Shown: piece after piece, positions 8,898-17,285 of the stretch
How the letters are laid out: every line of letters starts with the position of its first letter
How positions within the stretch are numbered: the stretch's first letter is position 1
Source of the DNA: Saprospiraceae bacterium
Lineage (GTDB): Bacteria > Bacteroidota > Bacteroidia > Chitinophagales > Saprospiraceae
Direction of reading: 5' to 3'
Length of the DNA stretch: 64,000 nt
NCBI GenBank assembly: GCA_020629715.1
Contig: JAHDCU010000008.1
Coordinates: forward strand, 124,001 to 188,000
Position numbers and translations under genes: made by a program
The notes under the pieces: generated by a model
Told to the model about the DNA's origin: nothing
Seen by the model: only the letters and a program-made list of their open reading frames with translations
Database searches by the model: none

Positions 8898-10097
8898 ATG
8901 CCTTCCAATAATCGACGTTTTGTACTCTATACACTTGCTATCATCAGCTTTTCTCACATTGTGGATAGTATGTTGATTATGCCCTTGGGGGATATATTCA
9001 TCAAGGAATTTAATCTTACGGCATCACAATATGGTTTATTAGTTTCGGTCTATTCTTTCGCGGCCGCAGTATCAAGTGTCGTAGCTTTCTTTAAAATGGA
9101 TGAGTTCGATCGCAAAACAGCATTGCTGTTTATCTATGCTGGTTTTACGATAGGGACCATATTATGTGCATTTGCGCCCAGCTATGAAATCTTGGTCTTG
9201 CTCCGAATGGTAACAGGTTTTTTTGGTGGAGTAATCGGAGCATTGGCACTGGCCATCGTAAGTGATCTATATGCTTTTGAGGAACGTGGACGAGCTATGG
9301 GAGTGTTGATGGCTGCATTTTCTGCAGCAGCGGCACTAGGTATACCGATCGGATTATACTTAGCAGAGCAGGGAAGCTGGCAGACACCATTTGTCATCAT
9401 CGGTATCATGTCAGCCATCATTTGGATTATCGTTTTATTTAGTTTTCCAAAGTTGACGGCTCATCTCAAGACCTTGGATCGAAATCGCTCACCTATCCAA
9501 ACCATTAAAAATACTTTTGGAGATGTTAATCAAGTATGGGCGCTAGTCGCAGGATTCGTTCTGGTATTTGGTCACTTTTTGACAATTCCTTTTATATCCC
9601 CTTACATGATTAATAATGTAGGATTGACGCAGGAAGATATTGCTATTCAGTTTTTTGCTGGCGGCTTGGCAACCGTATTTACTGCGCCGATAATAGGAAA
9701 ACTGACAGATCAATACGGTTATAATAAAGTGTTTTTGATCATCATGCTGATCTGTTTTATACCGATATATATGATCACTAATCTTGGAGAATCTCCATTG
9801 TGGTATGCCGTAGTCATCACTACCTTATTCTTCATATTTGCGAGTGGTCGAATGATTCCTGCCAATACCATTATCACCTCCGCACCAGCTACGAATACTA
9901 GAGGTAGTTTTATGAGTATCAAATCAGCATTACAGCAACTAGCTATTGGACTATCGGCTACGGTAAGTGCTATGATAGTGTATCAACCAGCTGAGGGAAT
10001 ACCATTTGTAAACTATGATGTAGTTGGTTATATGTCCATCTTTTTTGGATTGGTCACCATTTGGTTATTGAGAAAAATCAGTGTTACAAAAGAATAA
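8898..10097 (+). CDS. MFS transporter
   Basis: A 399-residue inner-membrane carrier with about 12 hydrophobic helices and a cytoplasmic loop near residues 185-205. The FDRKTALL loop and the RMVTGFFGG and ERGRAMG segments are typical of the major facilitator superfamily; length and termini resemble AraJ-like efflux members. The substrate cannot be read from sequence. It starts 25 bases after the isomerase-like gene and ends only 3 bases before the convergent metalloprotease gene, leaving no room for a terminator. Confidence 0.9.
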   Translation: MPSNNRRFVLYTLAIISFSHIVDSMLIMPLGDIFIKEFNLTASQYGLLVSVYSFAAAVSSVVAFFKMDEFDRKTALLFIYAGFTIGTILCAFAPSYEILVLLRMVTGFFGGVIGALALAIVSDLYAFEERGRAMGVLMAAFSAAAALGIPIGLYLAEQGSWQTPFVIIGIMSAIIWIIVLFSFPKLTAHLKTLDRNRSPIQTIKNTFGDVNQVWALVAGFVLVFGHFLTIPFISPYMINNVGLTQEDIAIQFFAGGLATVFTAPIIGKLTDQYGYNKVFLIIMLICFIPIYMITNLGESPLWYAVVITTLFFIFASGRMIPANTIITSAPATNTRGSFMSIKSALQQLAIGLSATVSAMIVYQPAEGIPFVNYDVVGYMSIFFGLVTIWLLRKISVTKE

Positions 10098-10100
10098 TGC

Positions 10101-12458
10101 TTAGTGCATATGCCCACATCCTATGGGTGATCCGGGAGGTAAAGTAGACTCATTACCCATAGGATACTGATCTGGATTTTCAATAATCTTTTCTTTTATG
10201 TCAAGCAGATAGGCATATCTCTTCTGTTGGCCTATCGTAGTCATGAACTGAAGCTCTATAGTTTCTACATGGCTCCATAAAGTAGCAGAAACCAAAGTAT
10301 TTACTTTTTGATGTGCAACGAGCTTGACTAAATGCATGTAAAACGTATGTATAAGATATTGACTATACAGATTATCTTTCCTGCTTTTAAAAGCATCTAG
10401 CGTGATTGCATCTAGTACAGTCTGAAGATTGAAAGCATTGCCCTGTTGATGAAGCCGTGTAATTCTTTGAGGGTGTAGCAATTGGCTAATCGTACTTTGA
10501 ATACCCGCATACCCAAGATGATTGGCATCAAAGGGTAATCCAGTATGTCCTTTACTGGTCTCTCTATTCCTTCCAAAGCCAAAAGCGGCTGGAGGTATAA
10601 TTTTTTGAATATGTAATGGTAAGGATAAGAATTCTGGTTCTAATGTTCTGATCATTCGGTCCAAAGCTTCTTTCTGTTCTGCTACACTGACTACGCTGGT
10701 GGGATGAGCTTCTTCTCCTTTGATGGCATAGCTATAGTCAATACCACCAATCAATTTTACTACAGCCTCTTGCTGATATCTATGCATGTAATATACTGGT
10801 ATGAGCACTTTTTCTAACTCTGATAGGGGAGTACCATCAGGGATAGAGTGTTCCCCAAATCTTGAGAGTGCATCTTTTCTTAGTTCAACGATCCTATCAA
10901 ACTCTGAGATAGGATCACTACCATTGTCCCAAAGATGGGCGTAAGGATGAGCTCCACCGAGAGGTCTAGCATCTTGATCTGTGATATATCCGAGACCCAA
11001 AGCTTTATTTTCTTTAATGATAGCCTCCAGGCCGTCTTGCTCTTTTTCTTCAGAAAAGACACTATATCCGTATTTGATCGTCTGCTTATCCCATGCTCCT
11101 ATTTTATCATCATAGGCATCTGCCATTTTGATATCTCCATTGTCATCTAACGATATGACAGGATGAGGGTAGTCCATTACAGATGCTCGATCATTAGCAC
11201 TTGCAGCAAAATTATGAGCAAGACCTATGGTATGCCCGATCTCATGAGCAGATAATTGTCTTAATCGAGCTAGCGCTAGCTCTAGCATAGGATCTTCTAT
11301 CAGACGACTGCCATAAGGGCTTAATATTCCTTGAGCGATCATATAATCCTGACGTACTCTCAATGATCCCAGCGATACATGACCTTTGATAATCTCTCCT
11401 GTACGTGGATCTTTTACCGATGCACCATATGACCATCCTCTAGTACTACGATGTACCCATTGAATGACGTTGTATCTGACATCCATCATATCTGCTCCCT
11501 CTGGAAGAATTTTCACCTGAAAGGCATCGATAAATCCAGCGGCCTCAAATGCCTGATTCCACCAACGGGCACCGTCCAATAATGCAGATTTGATGGGTTC
11601 AGGACAACCTGGATCTAGGTAATAAATAATAGGCTCTACCGCTTCACTCATAGCAGCGGCAGGATCTTTCTTTTCTAATCGATGTCTAGCTATATACCTT
11701 TTTTCAAGTGGACTAGATATAGGTGTAGCATAATCATAGTAGCTTATATAATTGAAGCCACTAGCCGAATGAAATGCTCTTTTTTGGTAGCCGTCATCGG
11801 GTAGCTGTATAAAACTATGGTGCTGACGTACGGTGATGGTCTTAGCATCTGGTGCTACTGATCTGATATATGCACCTTTAGGTTCTCCAACGAAGGTCAG
11901 CAGTGCCTCAAATTCTGAATTTTTTGGAAAAGCCTTAGTTCGATCTATCCAGACGGCAGATCTGCTATTCTCTAGTTTGTAACTACCTTGTTTTTTGCTT
12001 TTTAGTCTTCCTACCACATCATGCGCATCTCTGATGAGGAAAGGTGTCAAGTTAATACGTAGATCAGATGACCCAGATTTTTTTTTGGTCAATGGGAAAC
12101 CAAAAATGACTGACTGTGCAAAAGCCTCTTCTACAGATGCCTGTTCTAGTGGATTATCCGAAATTGCTCGGTAATCTTGGTTTGGTTGAATAAGTAGGAT
12201 CTTATCTCCAGCTTTGATAAACTTCACAATCTTAGTATCTCCCAATTGACCACGGTCTAGTCCTATATCATTGCTACCAAGTCCAGCAGATAGACTACTT
12301 ACATATAAAAACTCTTGATTTAGTTTAGACTCTGGTATTTCTAACCAAATAGTACCAGCCTCATTATTGTAATGAAAGTCAAAAAAGCCTTTAAAGTCTT
12401 GGGCCAGAGTAAAGTGGAATGTTATGAGTAGAAAGAGGAAAGTCTTGAGCAAGCGCAT
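10101..12458 (-). CDS. Secreted zinc-dependent metalloprotease (DUF5117/DUF4953 type)
   Basis: A 785-residue exported peptidase. A signal peptide ending in LAQ is followed by a DUF5117-like N-terminal half and a metzincin-type catalytic core. The zinc site HEIGHTIGLAHNF lies near residue 402, and a downstream SVMDYP supplies the Met-turn. The C-terminal part is helical and ends in a His-rich GCGHMH. Such proteins are common in Bacteroidota and act in the periplasm or outside the cell; the natural substrate is not known. No T9SS sorting domain is visible, so periplasmic location is likely. Confidence 0.9.
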   Translation of the reverse strand: MRLLKTFLFLLITFHFTLAQDFKGFFDFHYNNEAGTIWLEIPESKLNQEFLYVSSLSAGLGSNDIGLDRGQLGDTKIVKFIKAGDKILLIQPNQDYRAISDNPLEQASVEEAFAQSVIFGFPLTKKKSGSSDLRINLTPFLIRDAHDVVGRLKSKKQGSYKLENSRSAVWIDRTKAFPKNSEFEALLTFVGEPKGAYIRSVAPDAKTITVRQHHSFIQLPDDGYQKRAFHSASGFNYISYYDYATPISSPLEKRYIARHRLEKKDPAAAMSEAVEPIIYYLDPGCPEPIKSALLDGARWWNQAFEAAGFIDAFQVKILPEGADMMDVRYNVIQWVHRSTRGWSYGASVKDPRTGEIIKGHVSLGSLRVRQDYMIAQGILSPYGSRLIEDPMLELALARLRQLSAHEIGHTIGLAHNFAASANDRASVMDYPHPVISLDDNGDIKMADAYDDKIGAWDKQTIKYGYSVFSEEKEQDGLEAIIKENKALGLGYITDQDARPLGGAHPYAHLWDNGSDPISEFDRIVELRKDALSRFGEHSIPDGTPLSELEKVLIPVYYMHRYQQEAVVKLIGGIDYSYAIKGEEAHPTSVVSVAEQKEALDRMIRTLEPEFLSLPLHIQKIIPPAAFGFGRNRETSKGHTGLPFDANHLGYAGIQSTISQLLHPQRITRLHQQGNAFNLQTVLDAITLDAFKSRKDNLYSQYLIHTFYMHLVKLVAHQKVNTLVSATLWSHVETIELQFMTTIGQQKRYAYLLDIKEKIIENPDQYPMGNESTLPPGSPIGCGHMH

Positions 12459-12580
12459 AAGATTGATTTTGTAATTTGAATATACGGGGTTTGTAAGTCT
12501 ATTTTGAATTCTAATAATTGAAATAATAATAGGTGGTTATCTTATTTATAAATTTAGACTCAAAGTTTTATTATAAATAC

Positions 12581-12609
12581 TTGACTTAAACTTTAAGTTT
12601 AAGTATATT
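12581..12609 (+). promoter_or_regulatory. Sigma70-like promoter with a palindromic operator in the spacer
   Basis: TTGACT (12581-12586) and TATATT (12604-12609) are separated by exactly 17 bases. A perfect palindrome with ten-base arms ACTTAAACTT and AAGTTTAAGT around one central T spans 12584-12604, covering the spacer. The downstream operon encodes an XRE repressor-like protein, so this is a natural autoregulatory operator candidate. The hexamers are of the E. coli type rather than the Bacteroidota type, which lowers certainty about the promoter itself. Confidence 0.6.
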
Positions 12610-12646
12610 AGTAATACGAAAACTATACTGTTGTTTAATTTTTAAA

Positions 12647-12943
12647 GTGAATCCTACATTTAATGTAGCATTCAATAAATTTCGACACATGGTTTTCTCA
12701 CTCGAAAAAGCTGAAGCTGTTTTAAATTATTTTAAGAAGCCATCAGTTACCGACTTTCTGAATGGTATTTATGACTTATTCGATATACTTGAAGAGCGTA
12801 TCGATGAGCTTGATCAGGAAATTAAAAAGAAGGATAAGCTATCAGACGAGGAGCTTATCAGAATAAAAATTATCTATTTGAGATGTATCTCATTGCAATT
12901 AGAATACGATGATTTAATTCTCAATATGGAAAACTTCCCGTAA
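12647..12943 (+). CDS. Small helical hypothetical protein upstream of XRE regulator
   Basis: Unrecognised 98-residue protein, acidic and almost entirely helical (FDILEERIDELDQEIKKKDK could form a short coiled coil). It starts at GTG 12647; an ATG 13 codons in is the alternative. Its stop overlaps the ATG of the XRE gene by one base, so the two are translationally coupled. A role as partner or modulator of the regulator is inferred from that coupling alone. Confidence 0.6.
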   Translation: MNPTFNVAFNKFRHMVFSLEKAEAVLNYFKKPSVTDFLNGIYDLFDILEERIDELDQEIKKKDKLSDEELIRIKIIYLRCISLQLEYDDLILNMENFP

Positions 12944-13314
12944 TGTACTTCGGAAAAATTATAAAACTCTTTAGGAAGAATAGCAAAAAGACGCAAGTAG
13001 AGCTTGCCTCTTTGCTTGATATTACTCCTGAATACCTTTCTAAGTTAGAGAATGGCTCTAAGACTCCTAGTATTGAGCTATTGAAGAAGCTCAGTCAGAT
13101 ATTGGATATTCCTTTACCACTATTTTTATTCTTATCAACGGATGAGTCTGATCTCACTCCAGAAAAACGTGAGCGATTTAATCAATTTAAACCTGTGATT
13201 GATCAGTTATTGATTCAGATATTTGATGAACCCATATTAGATGTCGATTCTATTGGCTCGGGTTTAAAGGATTTATCAAAACTTAGGAAAGAAGGAAATG
13301 CTCAACCTGCGTAG
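12943..13314 (+). CDS. XRE-family transcriptional regulator
   Basis: A 123-residue protein with an N-terminal helix-turn-helix of the Cro/C1 type (about residues 5-60: FGKIIKLFRKN, TQVELASLLDI, YLSKLENGSKTPS). The C-terminal ~60 residues are helical and may mediate dimerisation or sense a signal. It probably binds the 21-base palindrome upstream of its own operon. No phage or plasmid genes surround it, so a chromosomal regulator is more likely than a prophage remnant. Confidence 0.9.
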   Translation: MYFGKIIKLFRKNSKKTQVELASLLDITPEYLSKLENGSKTPSIELLKKLSQILDIPLPLFLFLSTDESDLTPEKRERFNQFKPVIDQLLIQIFDEPILDVDSIGSGLKDLSKLRKEGNAQPA

Positions 13315-13368
13315 AACTAGCATGTAGTATGCAGTTCGAACAACGAAAACTGATCCACGATCCCCGAA

Positions 13369-14079
13369 TTAAGTAAAATGCTTTAGCATGACTACTTCCT
13401 GCTCTGTCAAATGTCGATTCCACCCACGAGGTAAGTCCTTTTTTGTTAATCCAGCGTAATAGACTCTATCCAGTTTATTGACATGATAGTCTAGATGCTC
13501 AAATATGCGCCTCACGATTCGATTTCTACCGATATGGATTTCGATTCCGACTTTATTTCGGGGTTCATTTTTAATATAGTCGACAGCATCAACAGGTGCC
13601 AAACCATCTTCTAATTGTAGACCTCTTCTTATTTTTTTAAGGTCAGGTGGAGTGACAGGTCGATTGAGTTCTACTTCGTAGATTTTCTTCACTTCATGGC
13701 TTGGATGGGACAGTTTTTTAGCTAAATCACCGTCATTGGTCAAGAGTAATAGACCAGTAGTATTTCGATCTAATCTACCTACGGGATATATGCGTTCTTC
13801 TATTTTTTCTCCTCTGATGATATCAATTACAGTTGGTCTGCCGCGATCATCGCTTAACGTAGTTAGGACGTTTTTAGGTTTATTCATGAGGAGATAAACC
13901 TTCTTCTCCTCTAATGTCAGTTGCTTTCCTTCAAACTCCACAGTATCACTATTTTCAACTTCTGTTGCAGGATTTATGTGAACCTCGCCGTTTAGTTTTA
14001 TCTGACCAGATTTGACAAGTTCTGCGGCTTTTCGTCTTGAGCAAAGTCCTGTATGAGCAATGAATTTATTGAGTTTCAT
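13369..14079 (-). CDS. rluB: rRNA pseudouridine synthase (RluB/RsuA family)
   Basis: Modifies a uridine in ribosomal RNA. An S4 RNA-binding domain occupies about residues 1-50 (MKLNKFIAHTGLCSRRKAAELVKSG uses its usual basic pattern), followed by the RsuA-type catalytic domain with the active-site aspartate in GRLDRNTTG. The 236-residue length fits RluB/RluE/RsuA members. It is the last gene of a run with dnaB and the toxin/antitoxin pair, five bases after the toxin. Whether the target is 23S (RluB) or another site cannot be settled by eye. Confidence 0.92.
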   Translation of the reverse strand: MKLNKFIAHTGLCSRRKAAELVKSGQIKLNGEVHINPATEVENSDTVEFEGKQLTLEEKKVYLLMNKPKNVLTTLSDDRGRPTVIDIIRGEKIEERIYPVGRLDRNTTGLLLLTNDGDLAKKLSHPSHEVKKIYEVELNRPVTPPDLKKIRRGLQLEDGLAPVDAVDYIKNEPRNKVGIEIHIGRNRIVRRIFEHLDYHVNKLDRVYYAGLTKKDLPRGWNRHLTEQEVVMLKHFT

Positions 14080-14084
14080 ATGAT

Positions 14085-14381
14085 TTAGCTTATTCTCTCT
14101 GAAAAGTCTCTAGCACCATGATGAATCATAAGTATAAGGACTTCTCTTTCAGTATTGATTCTATAGACGATTCGATAATTTGAAAAAACGATTTCCCTAA
14201 TTTTAGTATTACCTATTTCTTCAACAATCTTACCGGCTCTCGGAAAAGTCTCTAAAACTTTAACTCGCTGTTTTATTTCCTTTACTTGAAATTTGGCAAA
14301 TCGTGGACTAACACTAGCAATAAAATCGAAAATTGACTTTAGATCTTTCTGTGCCTCCACCAACCATATAATTCTTACCAT
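14085..14381 (-). CDS. RelE/ParE-family toxin
   Basis: A 98-residue protein with the ParE fold pattern: WLVEAQKDLKSIFDFIA, then helix-rich FAKFQVKEIKQRVKVLETFPRAGK, and the strands REIVFSNYRIVYRI and ILMIHHGARDF. These features are typical of ParE/RelE toxins, which poison gyrase or cut mRNA on ribosomes. The start overlaps the end of the 58-residue antitoxin gene by seven bases, the normal toxin/antitoxin arrangement. Confidence 0.85.
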   Translation of the reverse strand: MVRIIWLVEAQKDLKSIFDFIASVSPRFAKFQVKEIKQRVKVLETFPRAGKIVEEIGNTKIREIVFSNYRIVYRINTEREVLILMIHHGARDFSERIS

Positions 14382-14551
14382 TTTTCGATCTCGTGATCTA
14401 ATTGCTCGTTGGTAATGGTTTCACCTTGATCTGCTATAGAAATTCTTTTATTTAGCTTTTCAATAAAGATTAAACGATCTATTAGTGTCTCAAGCTGTAT
14501 TTGCTCAGGCATTTGTTCAATATGCTGTAATAAATCTGATTTTTTAATCAT
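14375..14551 (-). CDS. Antitoxin of the ParE/RelE pair
   Basis: A 58-residue ORF (MIKKSDLLQHIEQMPEQIQ at its start) placed just before the toxin gene and overlapping its start by seven bases. The sequence is helical and acidic, ending in ITNEQLDHEIEKW, similar in size and tail to addiction-module antitoxins that wrap around ParE-type toxins. It has no obvious ribbon-helix-helix, so DNA-binding autoregulation is uncertain. It lies 45 bases downstream of dnaB. Confidence 0.8.
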   Translation of the reverse strand: MIKKSDLLQHIEQMPEQIQLETLIDRLIFIEKLNKRISIADQGETITNEQLDHEIEKW

Positions 14552-14596
14552 CTCCGTAAAGTTAAGTCAAATTTGATAAAGACAACTGTTAGATAC

Positions 14597-16114
14597 TTAG
14601 AACGGCGGAGCATCATAGTCCTCACCACCATTCATCTTGGAGGGTCTAGTGATAATTCCATTAGCAAATGGATCATCGCCAAAGCTGAGATCATCGGCAC
14701 TATCATCAGGCTCTGTAAAGAGTACATAGTGAGGTACGAACTTCAACATTACTGAGCCTAGAGATCCATTTCTATGTTTAGATATGATAACTTCTGCCTG
14801 ATCTTTGGGTGCTTCAAAATCCTCTCCGCCAAGCTCATAATAGTCAGGACGATAGATAAAGGTTACGATATCGGCATCTTGCTCGATTGCTCCTGACTCC
14901 CTTAGATCCGATAGTTGTGGCTTTTTGTCTCCACCTCTGGTCTCCACGGCTCTACTCAGCTGAGACAGGGCGATCACGGGAATATTAAGCTCCTTGGCCA
15001 TTCCTTTCAGTGCTCGTGAGATAGTTGATATTTCTTGCTCTCGATTTGATCTGGTTTGGTTTGGTGCAGATGACATGAGCTGTAGATAATCGATGACTAC
15101 CATCTGTATATCATGATTTTGCTTCAGTCTTCGACACTTCGCTCTAAGTTCAAATATATTGATTGCAGGAGTATCGTCTACGTAGATGGGTAACTCCGCA
15201 AGTCTAGTTACAGATGCATGCAGTTTGGCCCATTCGGTTTCGTCCATCTGTCCATTTCGTAGCATACGGCTATTGATATGGGCGTCCATAGATATCAGAC
15301 GTTGTACGAGTTGAGCATTAGCCATCTCCAAAGAGAATATGGCAACGGCTTGTCCGTGCTCAGCCGCATTTTTTGCCAATGATAAGGTAAATGCAGTCTT
15401 ACCCATACCAGGACGAGCTGCAATAATGATCAAATCAGAAGGCTGCCAGCCATTCGTGATTTTATCTAATTCTTGAAAACCAGTCGTCACTCCGGTTAGA
15501 TCGTCACCTTTAAGACGCATTGCATCTATTTGCTTTTGCACCTTTACGGCAACGGCACCTACAGCCTCATATCCTGTATTGAGGTTGGCATCGGTAATAT
15601 CATATAAACCACGCTCAGCTTCATCCAAGAGCTCTAATACATCCTTAGAATCTTCAAAAGAATCCTTGATTACTTGAGTAGAGACTCGGATTAGTTCTCG
15701 TTGTATAAACTTCTGTGTAATGATTCGGGCATGAAATTCAATATTGGCAGAAGATGCAACTTTATTGGTGAGATCCATAAGGTATCCTACACCACCTATG
15801 TCGTCTAGTTTTTGAGCTTTTTTGAGAGCTTCATGTACAGTAAGTATATCTATAGGCTGTTGTTTATCAAAAAGATCGGTCATGATATGATAGATCTCTT
15901 GATGGGCTTCTAGATAAAAGGATTCTTTCTTTAGTATCTCAATGACAGCGGGAAGAGCATCCTTGTCAAGCATAATGGCTCCTAATACAGCTTCTTCTAG
16001 CGGTATGGCTTGTGGTTGAACTCGACCATAGATCAGATTGTTGACATCTGATTCTTGTTTGATGGTTTGGAGTCTTCCAGGTACTGCTTTTAAAGGATTT
16101 ATTTTTTCTGCCAT
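14597..16114 (-). CDS. dnaB: Replicative DNA helicase DnaB
   Basis: Hexameric helicase that unwinds DNA at the replication fork. The N-terminal primase-interacting domain (residues ~25-130; PLEEAVLGAIMLD) is followed by the RecA-like motor with Walker A ARPGMGKT and the DYLQLM Walker B strand, then RSNREQEIS and the arginine-rich KHRNG region. The 505-residue length is normal and no intein is present. It leads the run dnaB, antitoxin, toxin, rluB. Four DnaA-box-like sequences lie upstream. Confidence 0.97.
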   Translation of the reverse strand: MAEKINPLKAVPGRLQTIKQESDVNNLIYGRVQPQAIPLEEAVLGAIMLDKDALPAVIEILKKESFYLEAHQEIYHIMTDLFDKQQPIDILTVHEALKKAQKLDDIGGVGYLMDLTNKVASSANIEFHARIITQKFIQRELIRVSTQVIKDSFEDSKDVLELLDEAERGLYDITDANLNTGYEAVGAVAVKVQKQIDAMRLKGDDLTGVTTGFQELDKITNGWQPSDLIIIAARPGMGKTAFTLSLAKNAAEHGQAVAIFSLEMANAQLVQRLISMDAHINSRMLRNGQMDETEWAKLHASVTRLAELPIYVDDTPAINIFELRAKCRRLKQNHDIQMVVIDYLQLMSSAPNQTRSNREQEISTISRALKGMAKELNIPVIALSQLSRAVETRGGDKKPQLSDLRESGAIEQDADIVTFIYRPDYYELGGEDFEAPKDQAEVIISKHRNGSLGSVMLKFVPHYVLFTEPDDSADDLSFGDDPFANGIITRPSKMNGGEDYDAPPF

Positions 16115-16204
16115 ATGTAGCTTAAATACAACGTATGATAACTAATCAGAATACAAAGTTAATAGTTCCCGCCTATCTACATACTATCATGGTCAGCTAG
16201 CATG

Positions 16205-16329
16205 AGTGGAAAACTTTATCAAAGAATGTGGAAAAATGATAAATCCTGTGGAAAGTTAAAATCATGGTTAGGCAATAAGCTATAAAAAAAGCGTGATCAG
16301 AAGATAATGCTGATCACGCTTGTGGATAG
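16205..16329. other. Cluster of four DnaA-box-like 9-mers upstream of dnaB
   Basis: On the minus strand, TTTTCCACT (16205-16213), TTTTCCACA (16227-16235), CTTTCCACA (16247-16255) and CTATCCACA (16321-16329) match the DnaA box TTATCCACA at 7 to 8 of 9 positions. The first three are spaced by 22 and 20 bases, about two helical turns, in the same orientation. They could be DnaA-regulated control sites for dnaB or part of an origin. Confidence 0.4.
16289..16321 (-). terminator. Intrinsic terminator
   Basis: Perfect 12-base arms (16289-16300 and 16310-16321) around a nine-base loop. On the minus strand the stem is followed directly by a run of T, the layout of a Rho-independent terminator for the coiled-coil gene that ends at 16368. 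Confidence 0.85.
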
Positions 16330-16367
16330 ATTCTCGTATATAAATATCGACTATATGTAAGTATCTA

Positions 16368-17036
16368 TTAATTCTCTTTACCTACACTATTGAGTCGCAC
16401 TTTTACGCTTTCTACCATCTTTTCTTGAGCGGCAATTTCTTCTCTTTTAGCGTCTTGATCTAGTAGGTTTTTCTCAATATTAGATTCTGCTTCTGCAATC
16501 TTTTTATTGGCATTTTCAATATCCTCATGATATCCTTTGTTTTTCTTTTCTAGTTTTCCTAGATCTTTATTGAAGTTTTTAAGGCGCTTTTCTTCTTCCT
16601 CTAATTCTTTTCCGATGACTTCTTTCTGCACCAAATAACTGAAGTTAGTAAGAAAAACCTCTACACCATTTGCCTCGCTCGGAGCTTCGTCAGATGAGAT
16701 AAAAGATACTCCATTATCCACCCATACTGTTAGTGATGACATGTCACTACCTTCATCGATGCGGCCATAAATAGTGATTGGTCCATTTGAAGGGATAGCG
16801 GGTACCTTAGTTTGGTTGACATAATATTCTTTTGCTTTTTTGTTGCGCTCTACTTTTCCGTATGGTTTGAGGTAGTTTTTCCATAGATTCTCGGTCATTT
16901 TACGATCAGATCCATTTAGGTCTATGGTAAAGGCATTTTTATTACCAAGACTCATAGTAGTCGATCGTTCTGATACTTGAGCAGATGTAAGTAATGGAAA
17001 TAGAAATAAGGCGATTAATAGTTGATAGGTTTTCAT
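16368..17036 (-). CDS. Exported protein with C-terminal coiled coil
   Basis: Unrecognised 222-residue protein. A signal peptide (MKTYQLLIALFLFPLLTSAQ) precedes a ~110-residue beta-rich domain, and residues ~135-215 are a strongly heptad-like, charged coiled coil (EEEEKRLKNFNKDLGKLEKK). The size and two-part layout suggest a periplasmic structural or scaffolding protein. It is monocistronic: it has its own terminator and is divergent from the ABC exporter genes. Confidence 0.7.
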   Translation of the reverse strand: MKTYQLLIALFLFPLLTSAQVSERSTTMSLGNKNAFTIDLNGSDRKMTENLWKNYLKPYGKVERNKKAKEYYVNQTKVPAIPSNGPITIYGRIDEGSDMSSLTVWVDNGVSFISSDEAPSEANGVEVFLTNFSYLVQKEVIGKELEEEEKRLKNFNKDLGKLEKKNKGYHEDIENANKKIAEAESNIEKNLLDQDAKREEIAAQEKMVESVKVRLNSVGKEN

Positions 17037-17187
17037 ATCATTTATCTTTTAAAAAAATTAGTTTCAAAGCAATATTCGTAAGATAATATAATCTATTGAC
17101 TAATCCTTAGACGTATAAGTATATCACATGTAACCTGTATAAATCATAAATTTCTGTTAATCAAATCGGTCATTGATAGGGCTAAAA

Positions 17188-17210
17188 CAATATTTTGGTC
17201 CAAAAAATTG
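17188..17210. promoter_or_regulatory. Near-perfect palindrome, candidate operator
   Basis: Eleven-base arms CAATATTTTGG and CCAAAAAATTG flank a single central T, with 10 of 11 positions paired. It sits in the 249-base divergent space between the coiled-coil protein and the ABC exporter, about 75 bases before the latter's ATG. The symmetry suggests a dimeric repressor site. No candidate regulator is adjacent. Confidence 0.45.
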
Positions 17211-17285
17211 GGATTAATCTCTCTAATTAGAACTTATTGGATCGGTTTGATTTTATTTACATGGTAAAACAATTCTTTAAGATAT

